In this document: positions 1-9,246 of the stretch, one piece after another
Layout: each line of letters opens with the position of its first letter
Position numbering within the stretch: the first letter of the stretch is position 1
DNA from: Pirellulaceae bacterium
Lineage (GTDB): Bacteria > Planctomycetota > Planctomycetia > Pirellulales > Pirellulaceae
NCBI GenBank assembly: GCA_025459145.1
Contig: JALORD010000002.1
Coordinates: 1 to 39,230 of the forward strand
Length of the DNA: 39,230 bases
Direction of reading: 5' to 3'
Translations under genes and position numbers: made by a program
The notes under the pieces: model-generated
Told to the model about the DNA's origin: nothing
What the model saw: only the letters and a program-made list of their open reading frames with translations
The model's database searches: none

Positions 1-516
1 CCCAGCCGGACGGTGACGGAGATCGCTGCCGCGGCCCGTCGAATTAAACGCCGGCAGGGAGCGCTCGGGCTCATCGTGATCGACTACCTGCAGCTCATCG
101 AGCCCGACAACGCCAAAGACCCGCGGCAGGAACAAGTCGCCAAAATCGCCCGCCGGCTGAAGGGGCTCGCCCGCGAAGCGCAGGTTCCGGTGATGTGCCT
201 GGCGCAGCTCAATCGGCAGACCGAAGCCGGCAAGGACAATATCCCGCGGCTGTCGCACCTCCGCGAATCGGGAGCCATCGAGCAGGATGCCGACGTCGTG
301 ATGTTCGTCCACCGCGAGGAGTACTATCACCGCGGCGACGAGCGCGATCAGTACGCCGGCCAGGCGCAGATCATCATTGCCAAGCAGCGTAACGGGCCGG
401 TCGGCGAAATTAAACTCGAATGGCTCCGCGACTTTACGCGGTTTCAGGATCCGGTGCCCGATCGGCTCAAGGAGTTCGACCAGTTCAACGACCACAGCCC
501 GCCGGCTGGGTTCTAG
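1..516 (+). CDS. dnaB: Replicative DNA helicase DnaB, C-terminal part (5' end outside window)
   Basis: The open frame enters from the left edge (codon 1 is CCC) and ends in TAG, giving about 171 C-terminal residues. The sequence carries the RecA-like ATPase half of DnaB: the Walker B strand LIVIDYLQLI, then KGLAREAQVPVMCLAQLNRQ, the H4-type sensor glutamine region, and LSHLRESGAIEQDADVVMFV, which are hallmark DnaB blocks. DnaB is the hexameric helicase that unwinds DNA at the replication fork and recruits primase. The internal GTG at base 13 is not a real start; the N-terminal domain and Walker A must lie upstream of the window. The tail after the GEIKLEW block (FQDPVPDRLKEFDQFND) is an ordinary short C-terminus. 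Identification is secure; only the missing N-terminal part is unknown. Confidence 0.96.
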   Translation, partial: PSRTVTEIAAAARRIKRRQGALGLIVIDYLQLIEPDNAKDPRQEQVAKIARRLKGLAREAQVPVMCLAQLNRQTEAGKDNIPRLSHLRESGAIEQDADVVMFVHREEYYHRGDERDQYAGQAQIIIAKQRNGPVGEIKLEWLRDFTRFQDPVPDRLKEFDQFNDHSPPAGF

Positions 517-525
517 ACCGACGCC

Positions 526-705
526 ATGCCAGAGCCGCCCAATTCGAATCCCCCGTCGCCAGACTCGGAGGTGCGTGAAACGGAGCCTCCCGCGCGGCCG
601 ATCTGTCCGATCTGCGGCGGACCGCTGATCGAGATTCGAGCCAAGTTGCAGTGCGAGCGGTGCCACACGATCCTGGAAACGTGCTGCGAAGGGGGCCGGC
701 AGTGA
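526..705 (+). CDS. Small zinc-ribbon protein (59 aa)
   Basis: A 59-residue frame starts nine bases after the dnaB stop. It begins with an acidic, proline-rich, probably disordered stretch (residues 1-25). A compact CxxC...CxxC pair follows (C27/C30 in CPIC, C43/C46 in CERC) with a GGPL turn between, then a CC pair near the end. This spacing fits one treble-clef or zinc-ribbon unit. The function is unknown; such ribbons usually bind nucleic acid or stabilise a small adaptor. The tight spacing suggests co-transcription with dnaB. No clear SD precedes the ATG, as for many genes here. Its coding status rests on the two cysteine pairs and the clean fit between flanking genes. Confidence 0.7.
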   Translation: MPEPPNSNPPSPDSEVRETEPPARPICPICGGPLIEIRAKLQCERCHTILETCCEGGRQ

Positions 706-822
706 GCCAGCGTTCGCCCGGACGCGAGCCGGTTCAGGGGTTGCCCTCCCGTTGTGCATCTGCCGGAACGACGGTTCTACAAGTAGCGGATCGGGCTCCC
801 TGTCCGATTTTCCGGCTCTAAG

Positions 823-828
823 TACAAT
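823..828 (+). promoter_or_regulatory. Possible -10 box (TACAAT) for the mqn operon
   Basis: TACAAT lies 82 bases before the mqnA ATG in a gene-free stretch. Only a poor -35 match (CTGTCC at 800-805, 17-base spacer) is present. An imperfect small hairpin (ATCGG ... CCGAT, around 789-808) just upstream might end the dnaB/zinc-ribbon transcript. Weak evidence. Confidence 0.3.
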
Positions 829-909
829 CGGTGCAACGAGTTCCAGGGACCAGACCGGACGGCAATTCCCCGCCAGTCGGGACTGCGAGAACCTGAAGGC
901 ATATTAACC

Positions 910-1776
910 ATGCGGATCGGTGCAGTTTCTTACTTGAACACGAAGCCCCTCGTTTATGGGCTGGCGGAGCTTGCGCCGCAGCACGAGCTTGTGTTCGACC
1001 TGCCCAGCCGGCTGGCCGACCGACTCGCTGCCGGCCAGCTCGATGTCGCCTTGATTCCTTCGGCGGAATACTTTCAGAATCCCGATTACACGATCGTTTC
1101 GGATGCCTGCATCGGCTGCCGGGGGCCTGTGCGGAGTGTGAAGCTCCTGAGCCGCGTACCTCCGGCGCAAATACGCACGCTGGCGCTGGACGAGGGCTCG
1201 CGGACGAGTGCCGCGCTCGTGCAGATTCTGCTCCGCGAGCGGTTTGGCCTGTCGCCCCACTTGCTGCCGTTTCCGATCGATGCGGCGCCCGAGTCAATCG
1301 CGGCCGATGCCCTGCTCATGATCGGCGACCGGGCGATGCATCCGCCTGCCGGCGAGTATGTCGCCGAGTGGGATCTGGGGGATGTCTGGTGCCGGTGGGC
1401 CGAACTGCCGTTTGTGTTTGCGATGTGGGTGGCAAGGCAGGAGACAGGGGACCGGGAACGCGGGACCGCGGGGGAACTGACCGATTTGCCCGAGATCCTG
1501 AGCCAGGCGCGCGATCGGGGGGTGGCGCATGTCGAAGAAATCGCTCGGCAAGAGCATGCCCGATATGGACTCACCGATGACGACTGCCTGACGTATCTCC
1601 GCGATCATTTGCACTTCACGCTCGGCCCGCGGGAGCGCGCGGGACTGGCGATGTTTCGGGAGTACTGCGGCCGCTACTCGCTGATTTCAACCTTAGCCCG
1701 GACCAATCCTGGTCCTCAAGTCTTGCAACATTCTGACGCACTTGCCCAATCCGGGAGCAAATTTGCTCCCGGCTAA
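910..1776 (+). CDS. mqnA: Chorismate dehydratase MqnA (futalosine menaquinone pathway)
   Basis: MqnA converts chorismate to 3-enolpyruvyl-benzoate, the first committed step of the futalosine route to menaquinone, in the cytosol. The N-terminus IGAVSYLNTKPLVYGL is the family signature. VALIPSAEYF, DEGSRTSAALVQILL and ADALLMIGDRAM follow in the order expected for this periplasmic-binding-protein-like fold. The usual domain ends near HFTLGPRERAGLAMFREYC. The last ~27 residues, after SLIST, do not look like MqnA and are encoded by a stretch rich in inverted repeats (see the repeat at 1700-1772). A GAAGG sequence about 10 bases upstream may be the SD. The stop is seven bases before the mqnC ATG, so the two genes form an operon. 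Confidence 0.93.
   Translation: MRIGAVSYLNTKPLVYGLAELAPQHELVFDLPSRLADRLAAGQLDVALIPSAEYFQNPDYTIVSDACIGCRGPVRSVKLLSRVPPAQIRTLALDEGSRTSAALVQILLRERFGLSPHLLPFPIDAAPESIAADALLMIGDRAMHPPAGEYVAEWDLGDVWCRWAELPFVFAMWVARQETGDRERGTAGELTDLPEILSQARDRGVAHVEEIARQEHARYGLTDDDCLTYLRDHLHFTLGPRERAGLAMFREYCGRYSLISTLARTNPGPQVLQHSDALAQSGSKFAPG
1700..1772. repeat. Palindromic repeat pair forming the 3' end of mqnA
   Basis: Two inverted repeats lie in the last codons of mqnA. GGACCA-atcc-TGGTCC spans 1700-1715. A perfect 22-base palindrome spans 1751-1772, with half-sites CCGGGAGCAAA and TTTGCTCCCGG. The second lies immediately before the mqnA TAA and could also fold in mRNA between mqnA and mqnC. The pattern resembles a small dispersed REP- or MITE-like element. 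No second copy is visible in this window, so repeat-family status is inferred. Confidence 0.6.
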
Positions 1777-1783
1777 TGAACCG

Positions 1784-2917
<1,134 letters not shown>

Positions 2918-2942
2918 CGAACACGATGGCAGGAGGACCGCG

Positions 2943-3452
2943 ATGCCTCACGGCAGCGTCAGCACGATCATTCCTGCGCCGGCCTCCGCCGTGTTCGCCC
3001 TCTTGCACGATTATGAGCGCCGGCTCGAGTGGGATACGCTCCTCTCCGCGGCCTACCTCACCAACGGACACGCAGCGGCAGGACTCGGCGCGACAAGCGT
3101 CTGCGTGGGGCGCGGAATGCTCGGCCGGATCGCCATGTCGACCGTCTACGTCGCGTTCGATCCGCCACGCTTGGCGGCAGTCAAGCTGATCGGCAATCCT
3201 CCCTGGTTCGCGAGTTGGGCGGCATCCATTCGGCATGAAGACCTCGACACAGCGCCGTCGGCCGACTCGCCCCGCTCCCGCATCACGTATACCTGGACCT
3301 TTGCCGCGCGGCCCCGTGCGCTGGCCCCGTTAGCCGAACCCGTAATGCAGTGGATTTTCGAGCGCGAAACCCGACTTCGACTGGCGGCGCTCGCCCGGCA
3401 ATTCGTAGCGGGCGGTGCCAACCAACTCGCGGCACCACGTGCAAAATGCTAG
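2943..3452 (+). CDS. SRPBCC (START/polyketide-cyclase-like) family protein
   Basis: This 169-residue protein begins HGSVSTIIPAPASAVFALLHDYERRLEWDTLL, the opening strand-helix pattern of the SRPBCC fold. RITYTWTFAARP and a long C-terminal helix (PVMQWIFERETRLRLAALARQFV) follow, which in this fold closes a hydrophobic ligand cavity. Family members bind or carry lipids and aromatic compounds; the ligand cannot be deduced here. The start is firm: AGGAGG at 2931-2936 sits six bases before the ATG, the best SD in the window, and a longer in-frame start at 2820 lies inside mqnC. Only 25 bases separate it from mqnC, so it may be co-transcribed with the menaquinone genes, but a functional link is only a guess. 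Confidence 0.8.
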   Translation: MPHGSVSTIIPAPASAVFALLHDYERRLEWDTLLSAAYLTNGHAAAGLGATSVCVGRGMLGRIAMSTVYVAFDPPRLAAVKLIGNPPWFASWAASIRHEDLDTAPSADSPRSRITYTWTFAARPRALAPLAEPVMQWIFERETRLRLAALARQFVAGGANQLAAPRAKC

Positions 3453-3692
3453 CGGTCGCCCGCGCCAGTTTTCCGCCAAACTGCGCAGGTTGACCCGATG
3501 CCCCGCTAGCGTTCTTTGCTAACGGCAGATTGAACTCCCCAAATTGCACAATAAGGGAGGACTGCGGCGGAGACTTCCACAACTTTCTTGTTCGGACACT
3601 CGCCGAGCCGATAACAGTTCTTTACAATGCGGCCCAACCGCTCCCCCGGTCTCATCGAGCTTTCCTTAGCATCTGGTGGAGAAGGAACTGGC

Positions 3693-5891
3693 ATGACGAC
3701 GACAGATTCTGTCCTGATTTCCGATCCCGGCCCCCTGCTCGTCGGCGAGATGTCGGCTCAGTCGCTCTACGACAAGTGCTGGACCCTCGCTCGCAATCTG
3801 TATTGGACTTGGCATCCCGAGATCATCAGCCTGTTTCGCGATCTCGACCCGATCCGCTGGCGGCAGCTCGACCACAATCCGATCGCCCTGCTCCGCGAAT
3901 TTACGCCCGAGCGTCTGGCGTCGCGCGCAGCCGAAATGGTGCTGTACAGTCGAATCAACTATGCCCATCGCCGACTCAAAGAGTACATGGCGAACAAGCA
4001 GACCTGGGCGTCGTGGAATGCCGGCGTGCTGGGGAGCAAGCCGATCGCGTATTTCTCGGCCGAATTCGGCATGCACGAGTCGATTCCGATTTACTCCGGC
4101 GGGCTCGGAGTGCTGTCAGGCGACCACATCAAAAGCGCCAGCGGCCTGGGAATTAACCTCCTGGCGGTTGGCCTCTTCTACGACCAGGGCTATTTCAAGC
4201 AGCAGCTCGACGACAAGGGATTCCAGCGGGAAGAATATCTCGACACGAAGGTCGAAAATGTCCCGATGGAGCCTGCTCTTTCGCCCGATGGTAAGCCGAT
4301 CACGATCAAAGTCGACACACGAACTGGCGCGCTGTTCGCCAAGTTGTGGGTCATGCAGGTTGGCCGCGTGAAACTGTATCTGCTCGACTGCGACGTCGAG
4401 GGGAACAGTGCCGAAGACCGCAAGCTGACAAGCCGGCTCTATGGCGGCGACGAGCGGACCCGCATTCGCCAGGAACTTGTCCTGGGCGTGGGGGGTGTCA
4501 AGGCGCTGCGGGCGCTGGGCGTCACACCTGGCGTCTATCACCTCAACGAAGGGCATAGCGCCTTCGGCCCGCTGGAAGTGGTCCGCGAGCGGATGCACGA
4601 CGACGGCATGAAGTTCGACGACGCGCTCCGCGAAGTCGCCCGCCAGACCGTTTTTACAACGCACACACCCGTTCCCGCGGGGCACGACCGTTTTGGGGGC
4701 GGCTTGGTCGAGGAGCATCTGGGCCCCTTGCGCGATCAGCTCGGCATCAGCTACGAGCAGCTCATGGGCCTGGGCCGGGTCGAGCCGCAAAACGAAGCAG
4801 AGCCCTTCTGCATGACGGTCGTCGGGCTCAAAATGTCCCGGCGAGCCAATGCGGTGAGCCAACTGCACGGACACATCTCGCGGCGGATGTGGGCCTCGCT
4901 CTGGCCCTGGCGGGTCGAAGAAGAGATTCCGATCGGCCACATCACCAACGGCGTACATATTCCCACTTGGCTCGCCCAGCAGATGCTGCAGCTCTACGAC
5001 CGGCACTTCCCCGCCGGCTGGATCTTCCGCATGGGCGAGCCCGAAGTCTGGCAGAATATTCACAACGTCGATCCGGGCGAACTGTGGGAAACCCACAATG
5101 CCCTCAAGAATCTGCTTTTGGCGTTCGTCCGCCGCCGCGTCAGCCGGCAGTGCCGCCGCCGGGGCGAGAGCGACGAAACGGTAGAGTCAGCGCGGAACGT
5201 GCTCGATCCGAATATCCTGACGATCGGCTTCGGCCGCCGCTTTGCCACTTACAAACGGGCCACGATGATCCTGGGCGACCTCGACCGGTTGGACGAGATC
5301 GTGAATAACAAAGAGCGACCCGTTCAGTTTGTCTTCGCCGGCAAGGCCCATCCCAAAGACGAACCGGGCAAAAAGTTCATCCAGACGATTGCCAACCTGC
5401 GGCACGATCCGCGGTTCGCGCACCGCGTGGTCTACGTCGAAGATTACGACATGAACGTCTGCCGCCACATGATCCAGGGTGTTGACGTGTGGCTCAACAA
5501 CCCGCGGCGGCCGCTGGAAGCCTCGGGGACGAGCGGCCAAAAAACCGTGCTCAACGGCGGCCTCAACCTGTCGATTCTCGATGGCTGGTGGGCCGAAGCG
5601 TACGACGGAGCCAACGGCTTTGCAATCGGTCACGGGACGAGCCACGTCGATGACGCAATCACTGACCGCCGCGATGCAGAGTTTCTGTATCGCGTGCTCG
5701 AGGATGAGGTCGTGCCGATGTACTACGATCGGGATGTCGATGGCCTGCCGCGGCACTGGATCAAGCGGATGATGAACAGCATCAGCTCGCTCGCCTGGCG
5801 ATTTAGCGCTCACCGCATGGTGATGGACTACACGCGGCACTGCTACGTTCCCGCGGCGGGGGGCCTGAGCAGCGACATGGCGATTCACTAG
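3693..5891 (+). CDS. glgP: Alpha-glucan phosphorylase (GT35, short bacterial type)
   Basis: The enzyme releases glucose-1-phosphate from glycogen or maltodextrins using PLP, in the cytosol. The start at 3693 (732 aa) follows GGAGAAGGAA at 3678-3687; an upstream in-frame ATG at 3627 lacks an SD. The N-terminal ~110 residues match the helical domain of the alpha-glucan phosphorylase subfamily (NLYWTWHPE). YFSAEFGMHESIPIYSGGLG, HLNEGHSAFGPLE and THTPVPAGHDRF follow. The PLP lysine is about K617 in EASGTSGQK, then the LNGGLNLSILDGWW block. Most relatives have Met where this protein has Gln just before that Lys; the lysine itself is kept. It is a single-gene unit with its own terminator. Confidence 0.93.
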   Translation: MTTTDSVLISDPGPLLVGEMSAQSLYDKCWTLARNLYWTWHPEIISLFRDLDPIRWRQLDHNPIALLREFTPERLASRAAEMVLYSRINYAHRRLKEYMANKQTWASWNAGVLGSKPIAYFSAEFGMHESIPIYSGGLGVLSGDHIKSASGLGINLLAVGLFYDQGYFKQQLDDKGFQREEYLDTKVENVPMEPALSPDGKPITIKVDTRTGALFAKLWVMQVGRVKLYLLDCDVEGNSAEDRKLTSRLYGGDERTRIRQELVLGVGGVKALRALGVTPGVYHLNEGHSAFGPLEVVRERMHDDGMKFDDALREVARQTVFTTHTPVPAGHDRFGGGLVEEHLGPLRDQLGISYEQLMGLGRVEPQNEAEPFCMTVVGLKMSRRANAVSQLHGHISRRMWASLWPWRVEEEIPIGHITNGVHIPTWLAQQMLQLYDRHFPAGWIFRMGEPEVWQNIHNVDPGELWETHNALKNLLLAFVRRRVSRQCRRRGESDETVESARNVLDPNILTIGFGRRFATYKRATMILGDLDRLDEIVNNKERPVQFVFAGKAHPKDEPGKKFIQTIANLRHDPRFAHRVVYVEDYDMNVCRHMIQGVDVWLNNPRRPLEASGTSGQKTVLNGGLNLSILDGWWAEAYDGANGFAIGHGTSHVDDAITDRRDAEFLYRVLEDEVVPMYYDRDVDGLPRHWIKRMMNSISSLAWRFSAHRMVMDYTRHCYVPAAGGLSSDMAIH

Positions 5892-5921
5892 CGTTGCGAT
5901 TCACAAGCACTGCAAGTTTCG

Positions 5922-5948
5922 AGCCCACGGTAGTCCGTGGGCTTTTTT
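5922..5948 (+). terminator. Rho-independent terminator after glgP
   Basis: A nine-pair stem AGCCCACGG / CCGTGGGCT with a TAGT loop is followed by a run of six T, 30 bases after the glgP stop. It is a textbook intrinsic terminator. Confidence 0.9.
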
Positions 5949-6217
5949 GTTAGGCTGCTTCGGAAGAGCTTCGGATCACGTTGAGGCTTGCTATGTTCTC
6001 GCTGGCTGGAAGTCCACGGTATTCCGTGTCCGACAGTAGTGGCAAGCTGTGCCGCCTGGGGAAGAGCTTCCTTCCAGGCAGGGTCTAGCGGTAGTGCCTG
6101 AGAAGCTCATTACTCGGGAACAGCCGGTCGATCCTGTTTATCAGGGTTGTGACTGACGTACCGGCACGCTGCCGACCTGCGTCCGCGGCCCCATTCGATC
6201 GCGGGAGTCCGGCCAAG
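5949..6217. other. Gene-free stretch with hairpins downstream of glgP
   Basis: No convincing frame is seen. CACGG-tatt-CCGTG at 6015-6028 resembles the upper part of the glgP terminator stem (CACGG-tagt-CCGTG). A longer two-part hairpin lies at 6054-6079 (GCCTGG with CCAGGC, inner GGAAG with CTTCC). This may be a decayed dispersed repeat or the untranslated leader of the next gene. No clear promoter was recognised. Confidence 0.4.
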
Positions 6218-6709
6218 ATGAACACCTTACTGCTAACTGTCCTTGCTCTCCATGGAGCAGGCGGGGACTACGCTCCGACCGGTCCCTACTCGGAGTCATG
6301 CGAGACCTGTGCCGACGCCCAGGGGCATGGCCGCGGGAATCGTGCTGGCGATTGCTTCTTTGGCCCGATGCCCCAAAGTTGCTACGAACCAGCCTATGGC
6401 TGTTACGCTAGCACGCGGTTCATGAACCGATACCCGGCCTTCCATGGTTACTATTACCGCCACGCCTACAACTACCGCCACTATTTCGACTATCCGTGGC
6501 ATGCCGCGCTGCACGAGCCGACCAGTCACTTTTCGTACAACGTTCCTGGGGCACCCGCCGGCGAAACGCTGTCGCCGCCGCGTCCCGCCCCTGACATGGC
6601 CGCGGCAAGTGTCCACAGCAACGTGCGGGCGGCCGCTTTAGAAACGCCCATCGGCAGCCCCACGCCAGCCAAACCGGTTTTCGCACAGCCCCGCATGCTG
6701 CGGAGATAG
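6218..6709 (+). CDS. Small secreted Tyr/His-rich protein, function unknown
   Basis: This 163-residue protein starts with a short hydrophobic segment (MNTLLLTVLALHGAGG) that looks like a signal peptide or its remnant. A Cys-containing segment follows (SCETCADAQ, GDCFFGPMPQSCYEPAYGCY), then an aromatic/His-rich core (residues ~80-105, YYYRHAYNYRHYFDYPWH) and a Pro/Ala-rich tail. I recognise no catalytic family. The composition is typical of small planctomycete envelope or secreted proteins. An in-frame GTG/TTG-type start at 6149 would add 23 polar residues before the hydrophobic segment, which argues for the ATG at 6218. It is followed by a strong terminator, so it is a monocistronic unit. Confidence 0.65.
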   Translation: MNTLLLTVLALHGAGGDYAPTGPYSESCETCADAQGHGRGNRAGDCFFGPMPQSCYEPAYGCYASTRFMNRYPAFHGYYYRHAYNYRHYFDYPWHAALHEPTSHFSYNVPGAPAGETLSPPRPAPDMAAASVHSNVRAAALETPIGSPTPAKPVFAQPRMLRR

Positions 6710-6753
6710 CCGGGCGAACACACCAGTCAATGACCGAAATCCATCCGTGTGAA

Positions 6754-6789
6754 ACCGGGCGTCAGTGCAAGCTGACGCCCGGTTTTTTT
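6754..6789 (+). terminator. Rho-independent terminator after the Tyr/His-rich gene
   Basis: A twelve-pair stem ACCGGGCGTCAG / CTGACGCCCGGT with a six-base loop is followed by seven T. It lies 44 bases after the stop of the + strand gene, and it also closes off the convergent minus-strand gene beyond it. Confidence 0.92.
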
Positions 6790-6819
6790 CATTTCTTGGA
6801 GACTGTGCCGAACAGCGCG

Positions 6820-7494
6820 TCACACCGATTCGATGTACATGCCCCGCTTCCGGCGCTCGTCGCGGCGGGCATTGTCGATCAGGTTCGCCACGTTCCGCAC
6901 GTCGTCGATTCCTCGCAGGTGCAACTGCGGGTGTGACGTATCGCTCGACAAGAGGCGGATTGTGCCGACACCGAACATCCGCTCAATGAAGCCCTGCTCG
7001 ATCATCACGTCGTCGATATCGATCGTTTCGATTCGGTTGATAACCCGCCGCAAAATGCCGGTCTGATGCACGAAGCGGTGCGACGTGAGCGTGTAGGCGA
7101 TGCTGTAGCGTTCGATCAGGTAGTAGACGCCAAACGTGAGCCATAGAATCCCCGCAATGGCCCAGGCGGCGATCCACAAGTAAGCGACGGGAAGCAGCAC
7201 CACAGTGAGCACCAGGGCCACCAGCGTCACGAACCCCGCCAGCAGCCAACTGCCGTACATAGCCTTGGGCGAATAGCTTCCCTCCCACAGCGGTACCTCG
7301 GCATCATTGCCGCCATTCGGGCGGTCGGCGCGCAACTTATCGATCGCGTTGGGACTGCCTGCCGCGGCCGTGGCGCTGGCGGCCACATTGCTCGCCGGGG
7401 CTGAACCCGGGGCCGGATAACTCATCCGGTGGCCGCACTTGGGGCAATAAACCGAATCGAGCGGCGCGTCGAACGAACAAGCAGGACAGGCCAT
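6820..7494 (-). CDS. Membrane protein with N-terminal zinc ribbon and bacterial PH domain
   Basis: With the start at 7494 the protein begins MACPACSFDAPLDSVYCPKCGHRM: two CxxC pairs forming a zinc ribbon. A low-complexity Ala/Ser linker and two adjacent membrane helices follow (WLLAGFVTLVALVLTVVLLPVAYLW and WIAAWAIAGILWLTFGVYYL). The cytosolic C-terminal domain (YTLTSHRFVHQTGILRRVINRIETIDIDDV ... VGTIRLLSSD ... LRGIDDV) is the YdbS/YdbT-type bacterial PH domain. Its ligand is unknown. An ATG at 7557 would add 21 residues and a TTG at 7563 two more; none has an SD, and 7494 is chosen because it puts the zinc ribbon at the N-terminus. It is a monocistronic minus-strand gene, convergent with the preceding one. 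Confidence 0.82.
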   Translation of the reverse strand: MACPACSFDAPLDSVYCPKCGHRMSYPAPGSAPASNVAASATAAAGSPNAIDKLRADRPNGGNDAEVPLWEGSYSPKAMYGSWLLAGFVTLVALVLTVVLLPVAYLWIAAWAIAGILWLTFGVYYLIERYSIAYTLTSHRFVHQTGILRRVINRIETIDIDDVMIEQGFIERMFGVGTIRLLSSDTSHPQLHLRGIDDVRNVANLIDNARRDERRKRGMYIESV

Positions 7495-7674
7495 GGCACT
7501 TGCGGAGGTAAGGTTGGTCCGGGAGAAATCGAGTGGCGAAAAGACTGGCGACGTCATAGCCAAAGGGTATTCGCCGCGTGTCGCGAATTATAGGCGGTTC
7601 GCACTACGTCCGCAGGACTGGGGTGCGCCGCCTGAGGATCACGCTTCCGTCCGGCGATCAGTCGGCCCGTGAAC

Positions 7675-9246
7675 TTACGGCGCAGGAACGGGCGCTGCCG
7701 CCGCCGGCAGCACTGCGAGCGACGCCGTGCGCAATTTCCCGTCCCGCTCCACCTCGAGCACGAGCGGGCTGGGTTCCGTCGTAATCAGTTGGGCAAACTC
7801 GTCGCTGGAATCAAACTCGCGGTCGTTCACGCTATAGATTCGATCACCCGTCTTGATGGCTGCCAAATAGGCCGGCGAACCGTAAATCACTTGCGTGATA
7901 ATCACGGTCCCTGGTTCAGCATCGTCGCTCCGCCAGGTAATGCCAACCCGAATCGGTGGCCCCGTCGGCGTGAGCTTCAATTCGACCGGTAGCGTCACCC
8001 CCTGGCGTTCCACGGTAAAACTCGTTTCTCCCTCCGCACCGAGCAGTGCGAGCCGGAAGGACGTTTCCTCGGTAAGCGGCTGTCCTTGAAAAGCAACCAG
8101 GCGGTCTCCCGCGCGAAACCCGGCCCGCTCGGCCGCCGAACCGACTGTCACTCCCGTGAGTACGAACTGCAGCGGATCACCTGCGACGACACGGTAAGGC
8201 AAACCATATCGCGGTGCCTGTGGGGCAACCGGCTGTTCCAGAGCGGCTTTGGTTCCCGCATGTTCGCGCCGACCAGCGTCGCGAAAAGGAACAGTTTCGG
8301 GCTGGTCGGCCAGCGCGACCAGCGCCAGAAATCCCACACGCGCTACCCGTGCGACACCCTCATGGTTCACCGTATGCGGATCGTCGCTCGGGCGATGATA
8401 GTCGCCGTGCAGTCCGGTATGAAACATGACGGTGGGAATCGACCGCGAGATGAATGGCCAGTGATCGCTATCGGCTTTCAGCTTCCAGTCGAAATCAATC
8501 GTCAGCCCGGCGGGCCGATTGGCTTCGCTCATGATGCGGCGAAAGCCTTTCCCCGTGCGATGGCCGTAGATCTGCAACCGGTCGTCGCGAAGCCGGCCCA
8601 CCATGTCGAGATTGATCGCAGTGACAATCCGCTCCCGGGAGACCGTCGGCGCCGAAAGCCAATGCTGCGATCCGAGGAGCCCCTGCTCCTCTGCATCCCA
8701 CAAGACAAACAGGATCGACCGCTTCGGCCGCTCGGTTAGTTGAGTCAGCGCGTCGATCACCTCCAAAATCGCGGCGGTCCCGCTGGCGTTATCGTCGGCT
8801 CCGTTATGGATGTAGCCGATCGGACCAAAGCTGTTGGTCGCTCGGCCATAACCGACGTGGTCGTAATGGGCCCCAACGACAATCACTTGCTGCTTGAGCT
8901 CCGGATCGCTCCCCTCCCAGAGGCCGAGAATGTTGCGGCTGGTACCGCGGAACGACTGAAAGAACGTTCCGTCGTCGCCGGCAGGCGACAGGCCGAACTC
9001 CTCGAATTGCTTCATCAGGAGATTTCCCGCGGCTCGCCCGCCACGGCTGCCCGCTTCGCGTCCTTCGAAACTGTCGTCGGCCAGTTTGTCGACCAGCGTC
9101 CGCGTCTCTTCGGCGGTAATCGACTCCGCCACCTTGGCGACGATTTCGGCTCGCTCCGCCCCCCGTGCAGGCAACAACCAACTGCTGAACAACGCGGCCG
9201 CAATGGCTGAAGCACGGATTCCCTTGAGCCATCCACTACAAAGCAT
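7675..9246 (-). CDS. Secreted M28-family zinc peptidase with two PDZ domains
   Basis: This 523-residue protein has a signal peptide (residues ~1-29, hydrophobic core IAAALFSSWLL, then ARGAERA). The catalytic domain shows all M28 zinc-site residues: H127 in GAHYDH, D151/D152 in NGADDNASG, E186/E187 in WDAEEQG, D214 in NLDMVG and H284 in GDYHRPSDD. The family contains aminopeptidases and carboxypeptidases acting on exported substrates. Two PDZ domains follow (about 350-440, with AGFRAGDRLVAFQGQPL, and 445-515, with IKTGDRIYSVNDREF), probably to bind peptide tails. The start at 9246 is preferred over an upstream in-frame start because it places the signal peptide at the terminus. No neighbour suggests the substrate. 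Confidence 0.9.
   Translation of the reverse strand: MLCSGWLKGIRASAIAAALFSSWLLPARGAERAEIVAKVAESITAEETRTLVDKLADDSFEGREAGSRGGRAAGNLLMKQFEEFGLSPAGDDGTFFQSFRGTSRNILGLWEGSDPELKQQVIVVGAHYDHVGYGRATNSFGPIGYIHNGADDNASGTAAILEVIDALTQLTERPKRSILFVLWDAEEQGLLGSQHWLSAPTVSRERIVTAINLDMVGRLRDDRLQIYGHRTGKGFRRIMSEANRPAGLTIDFDWKLKADSDHWPFISRSIPTVMFHTGLHGDYHRPSDDPHTVNHEGVARVARVGFLALVALADQPETVPFRDAGRREHAGTKAALEQPVAPQAPRYGLPYRVVAGDPLQFVLTGVTVGSAAERAGFRAGDRLVAFQGQPLTEETSFRLALLGAEGETSFTVERQGVTLPVELKLTPTGPPIRVGITWRSDDAEPGTVIITQVIYGSPAYLAAIKTGDRIYSVNDREFDSSDEFAQLITTEPSPLVLEVERDGKLRTASLAVLPAAAAPVPAP

Noticed and set aside
702-821. 39-codon GTG frame overlapping the zinc-ribbon stop
   Set aside because: No motif and no conservation evidence; overlaps a likely hairpin. 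Too weak to call a gene.
3448-3510. GCTAGCGG ... CCGCTAGC inverted repeat after the SRPBCC gene
   Set aside because: Eight pairs with a loop of about 47 bases and no T run; could be chance or a dispersed repeat, not a supported terminator.
3530-4156. Frame overlapping the start of the phosphorylase gene
   Set aside because: Frame-shifted shadow of glgP; Arg/Ser-rich and without a start signal.
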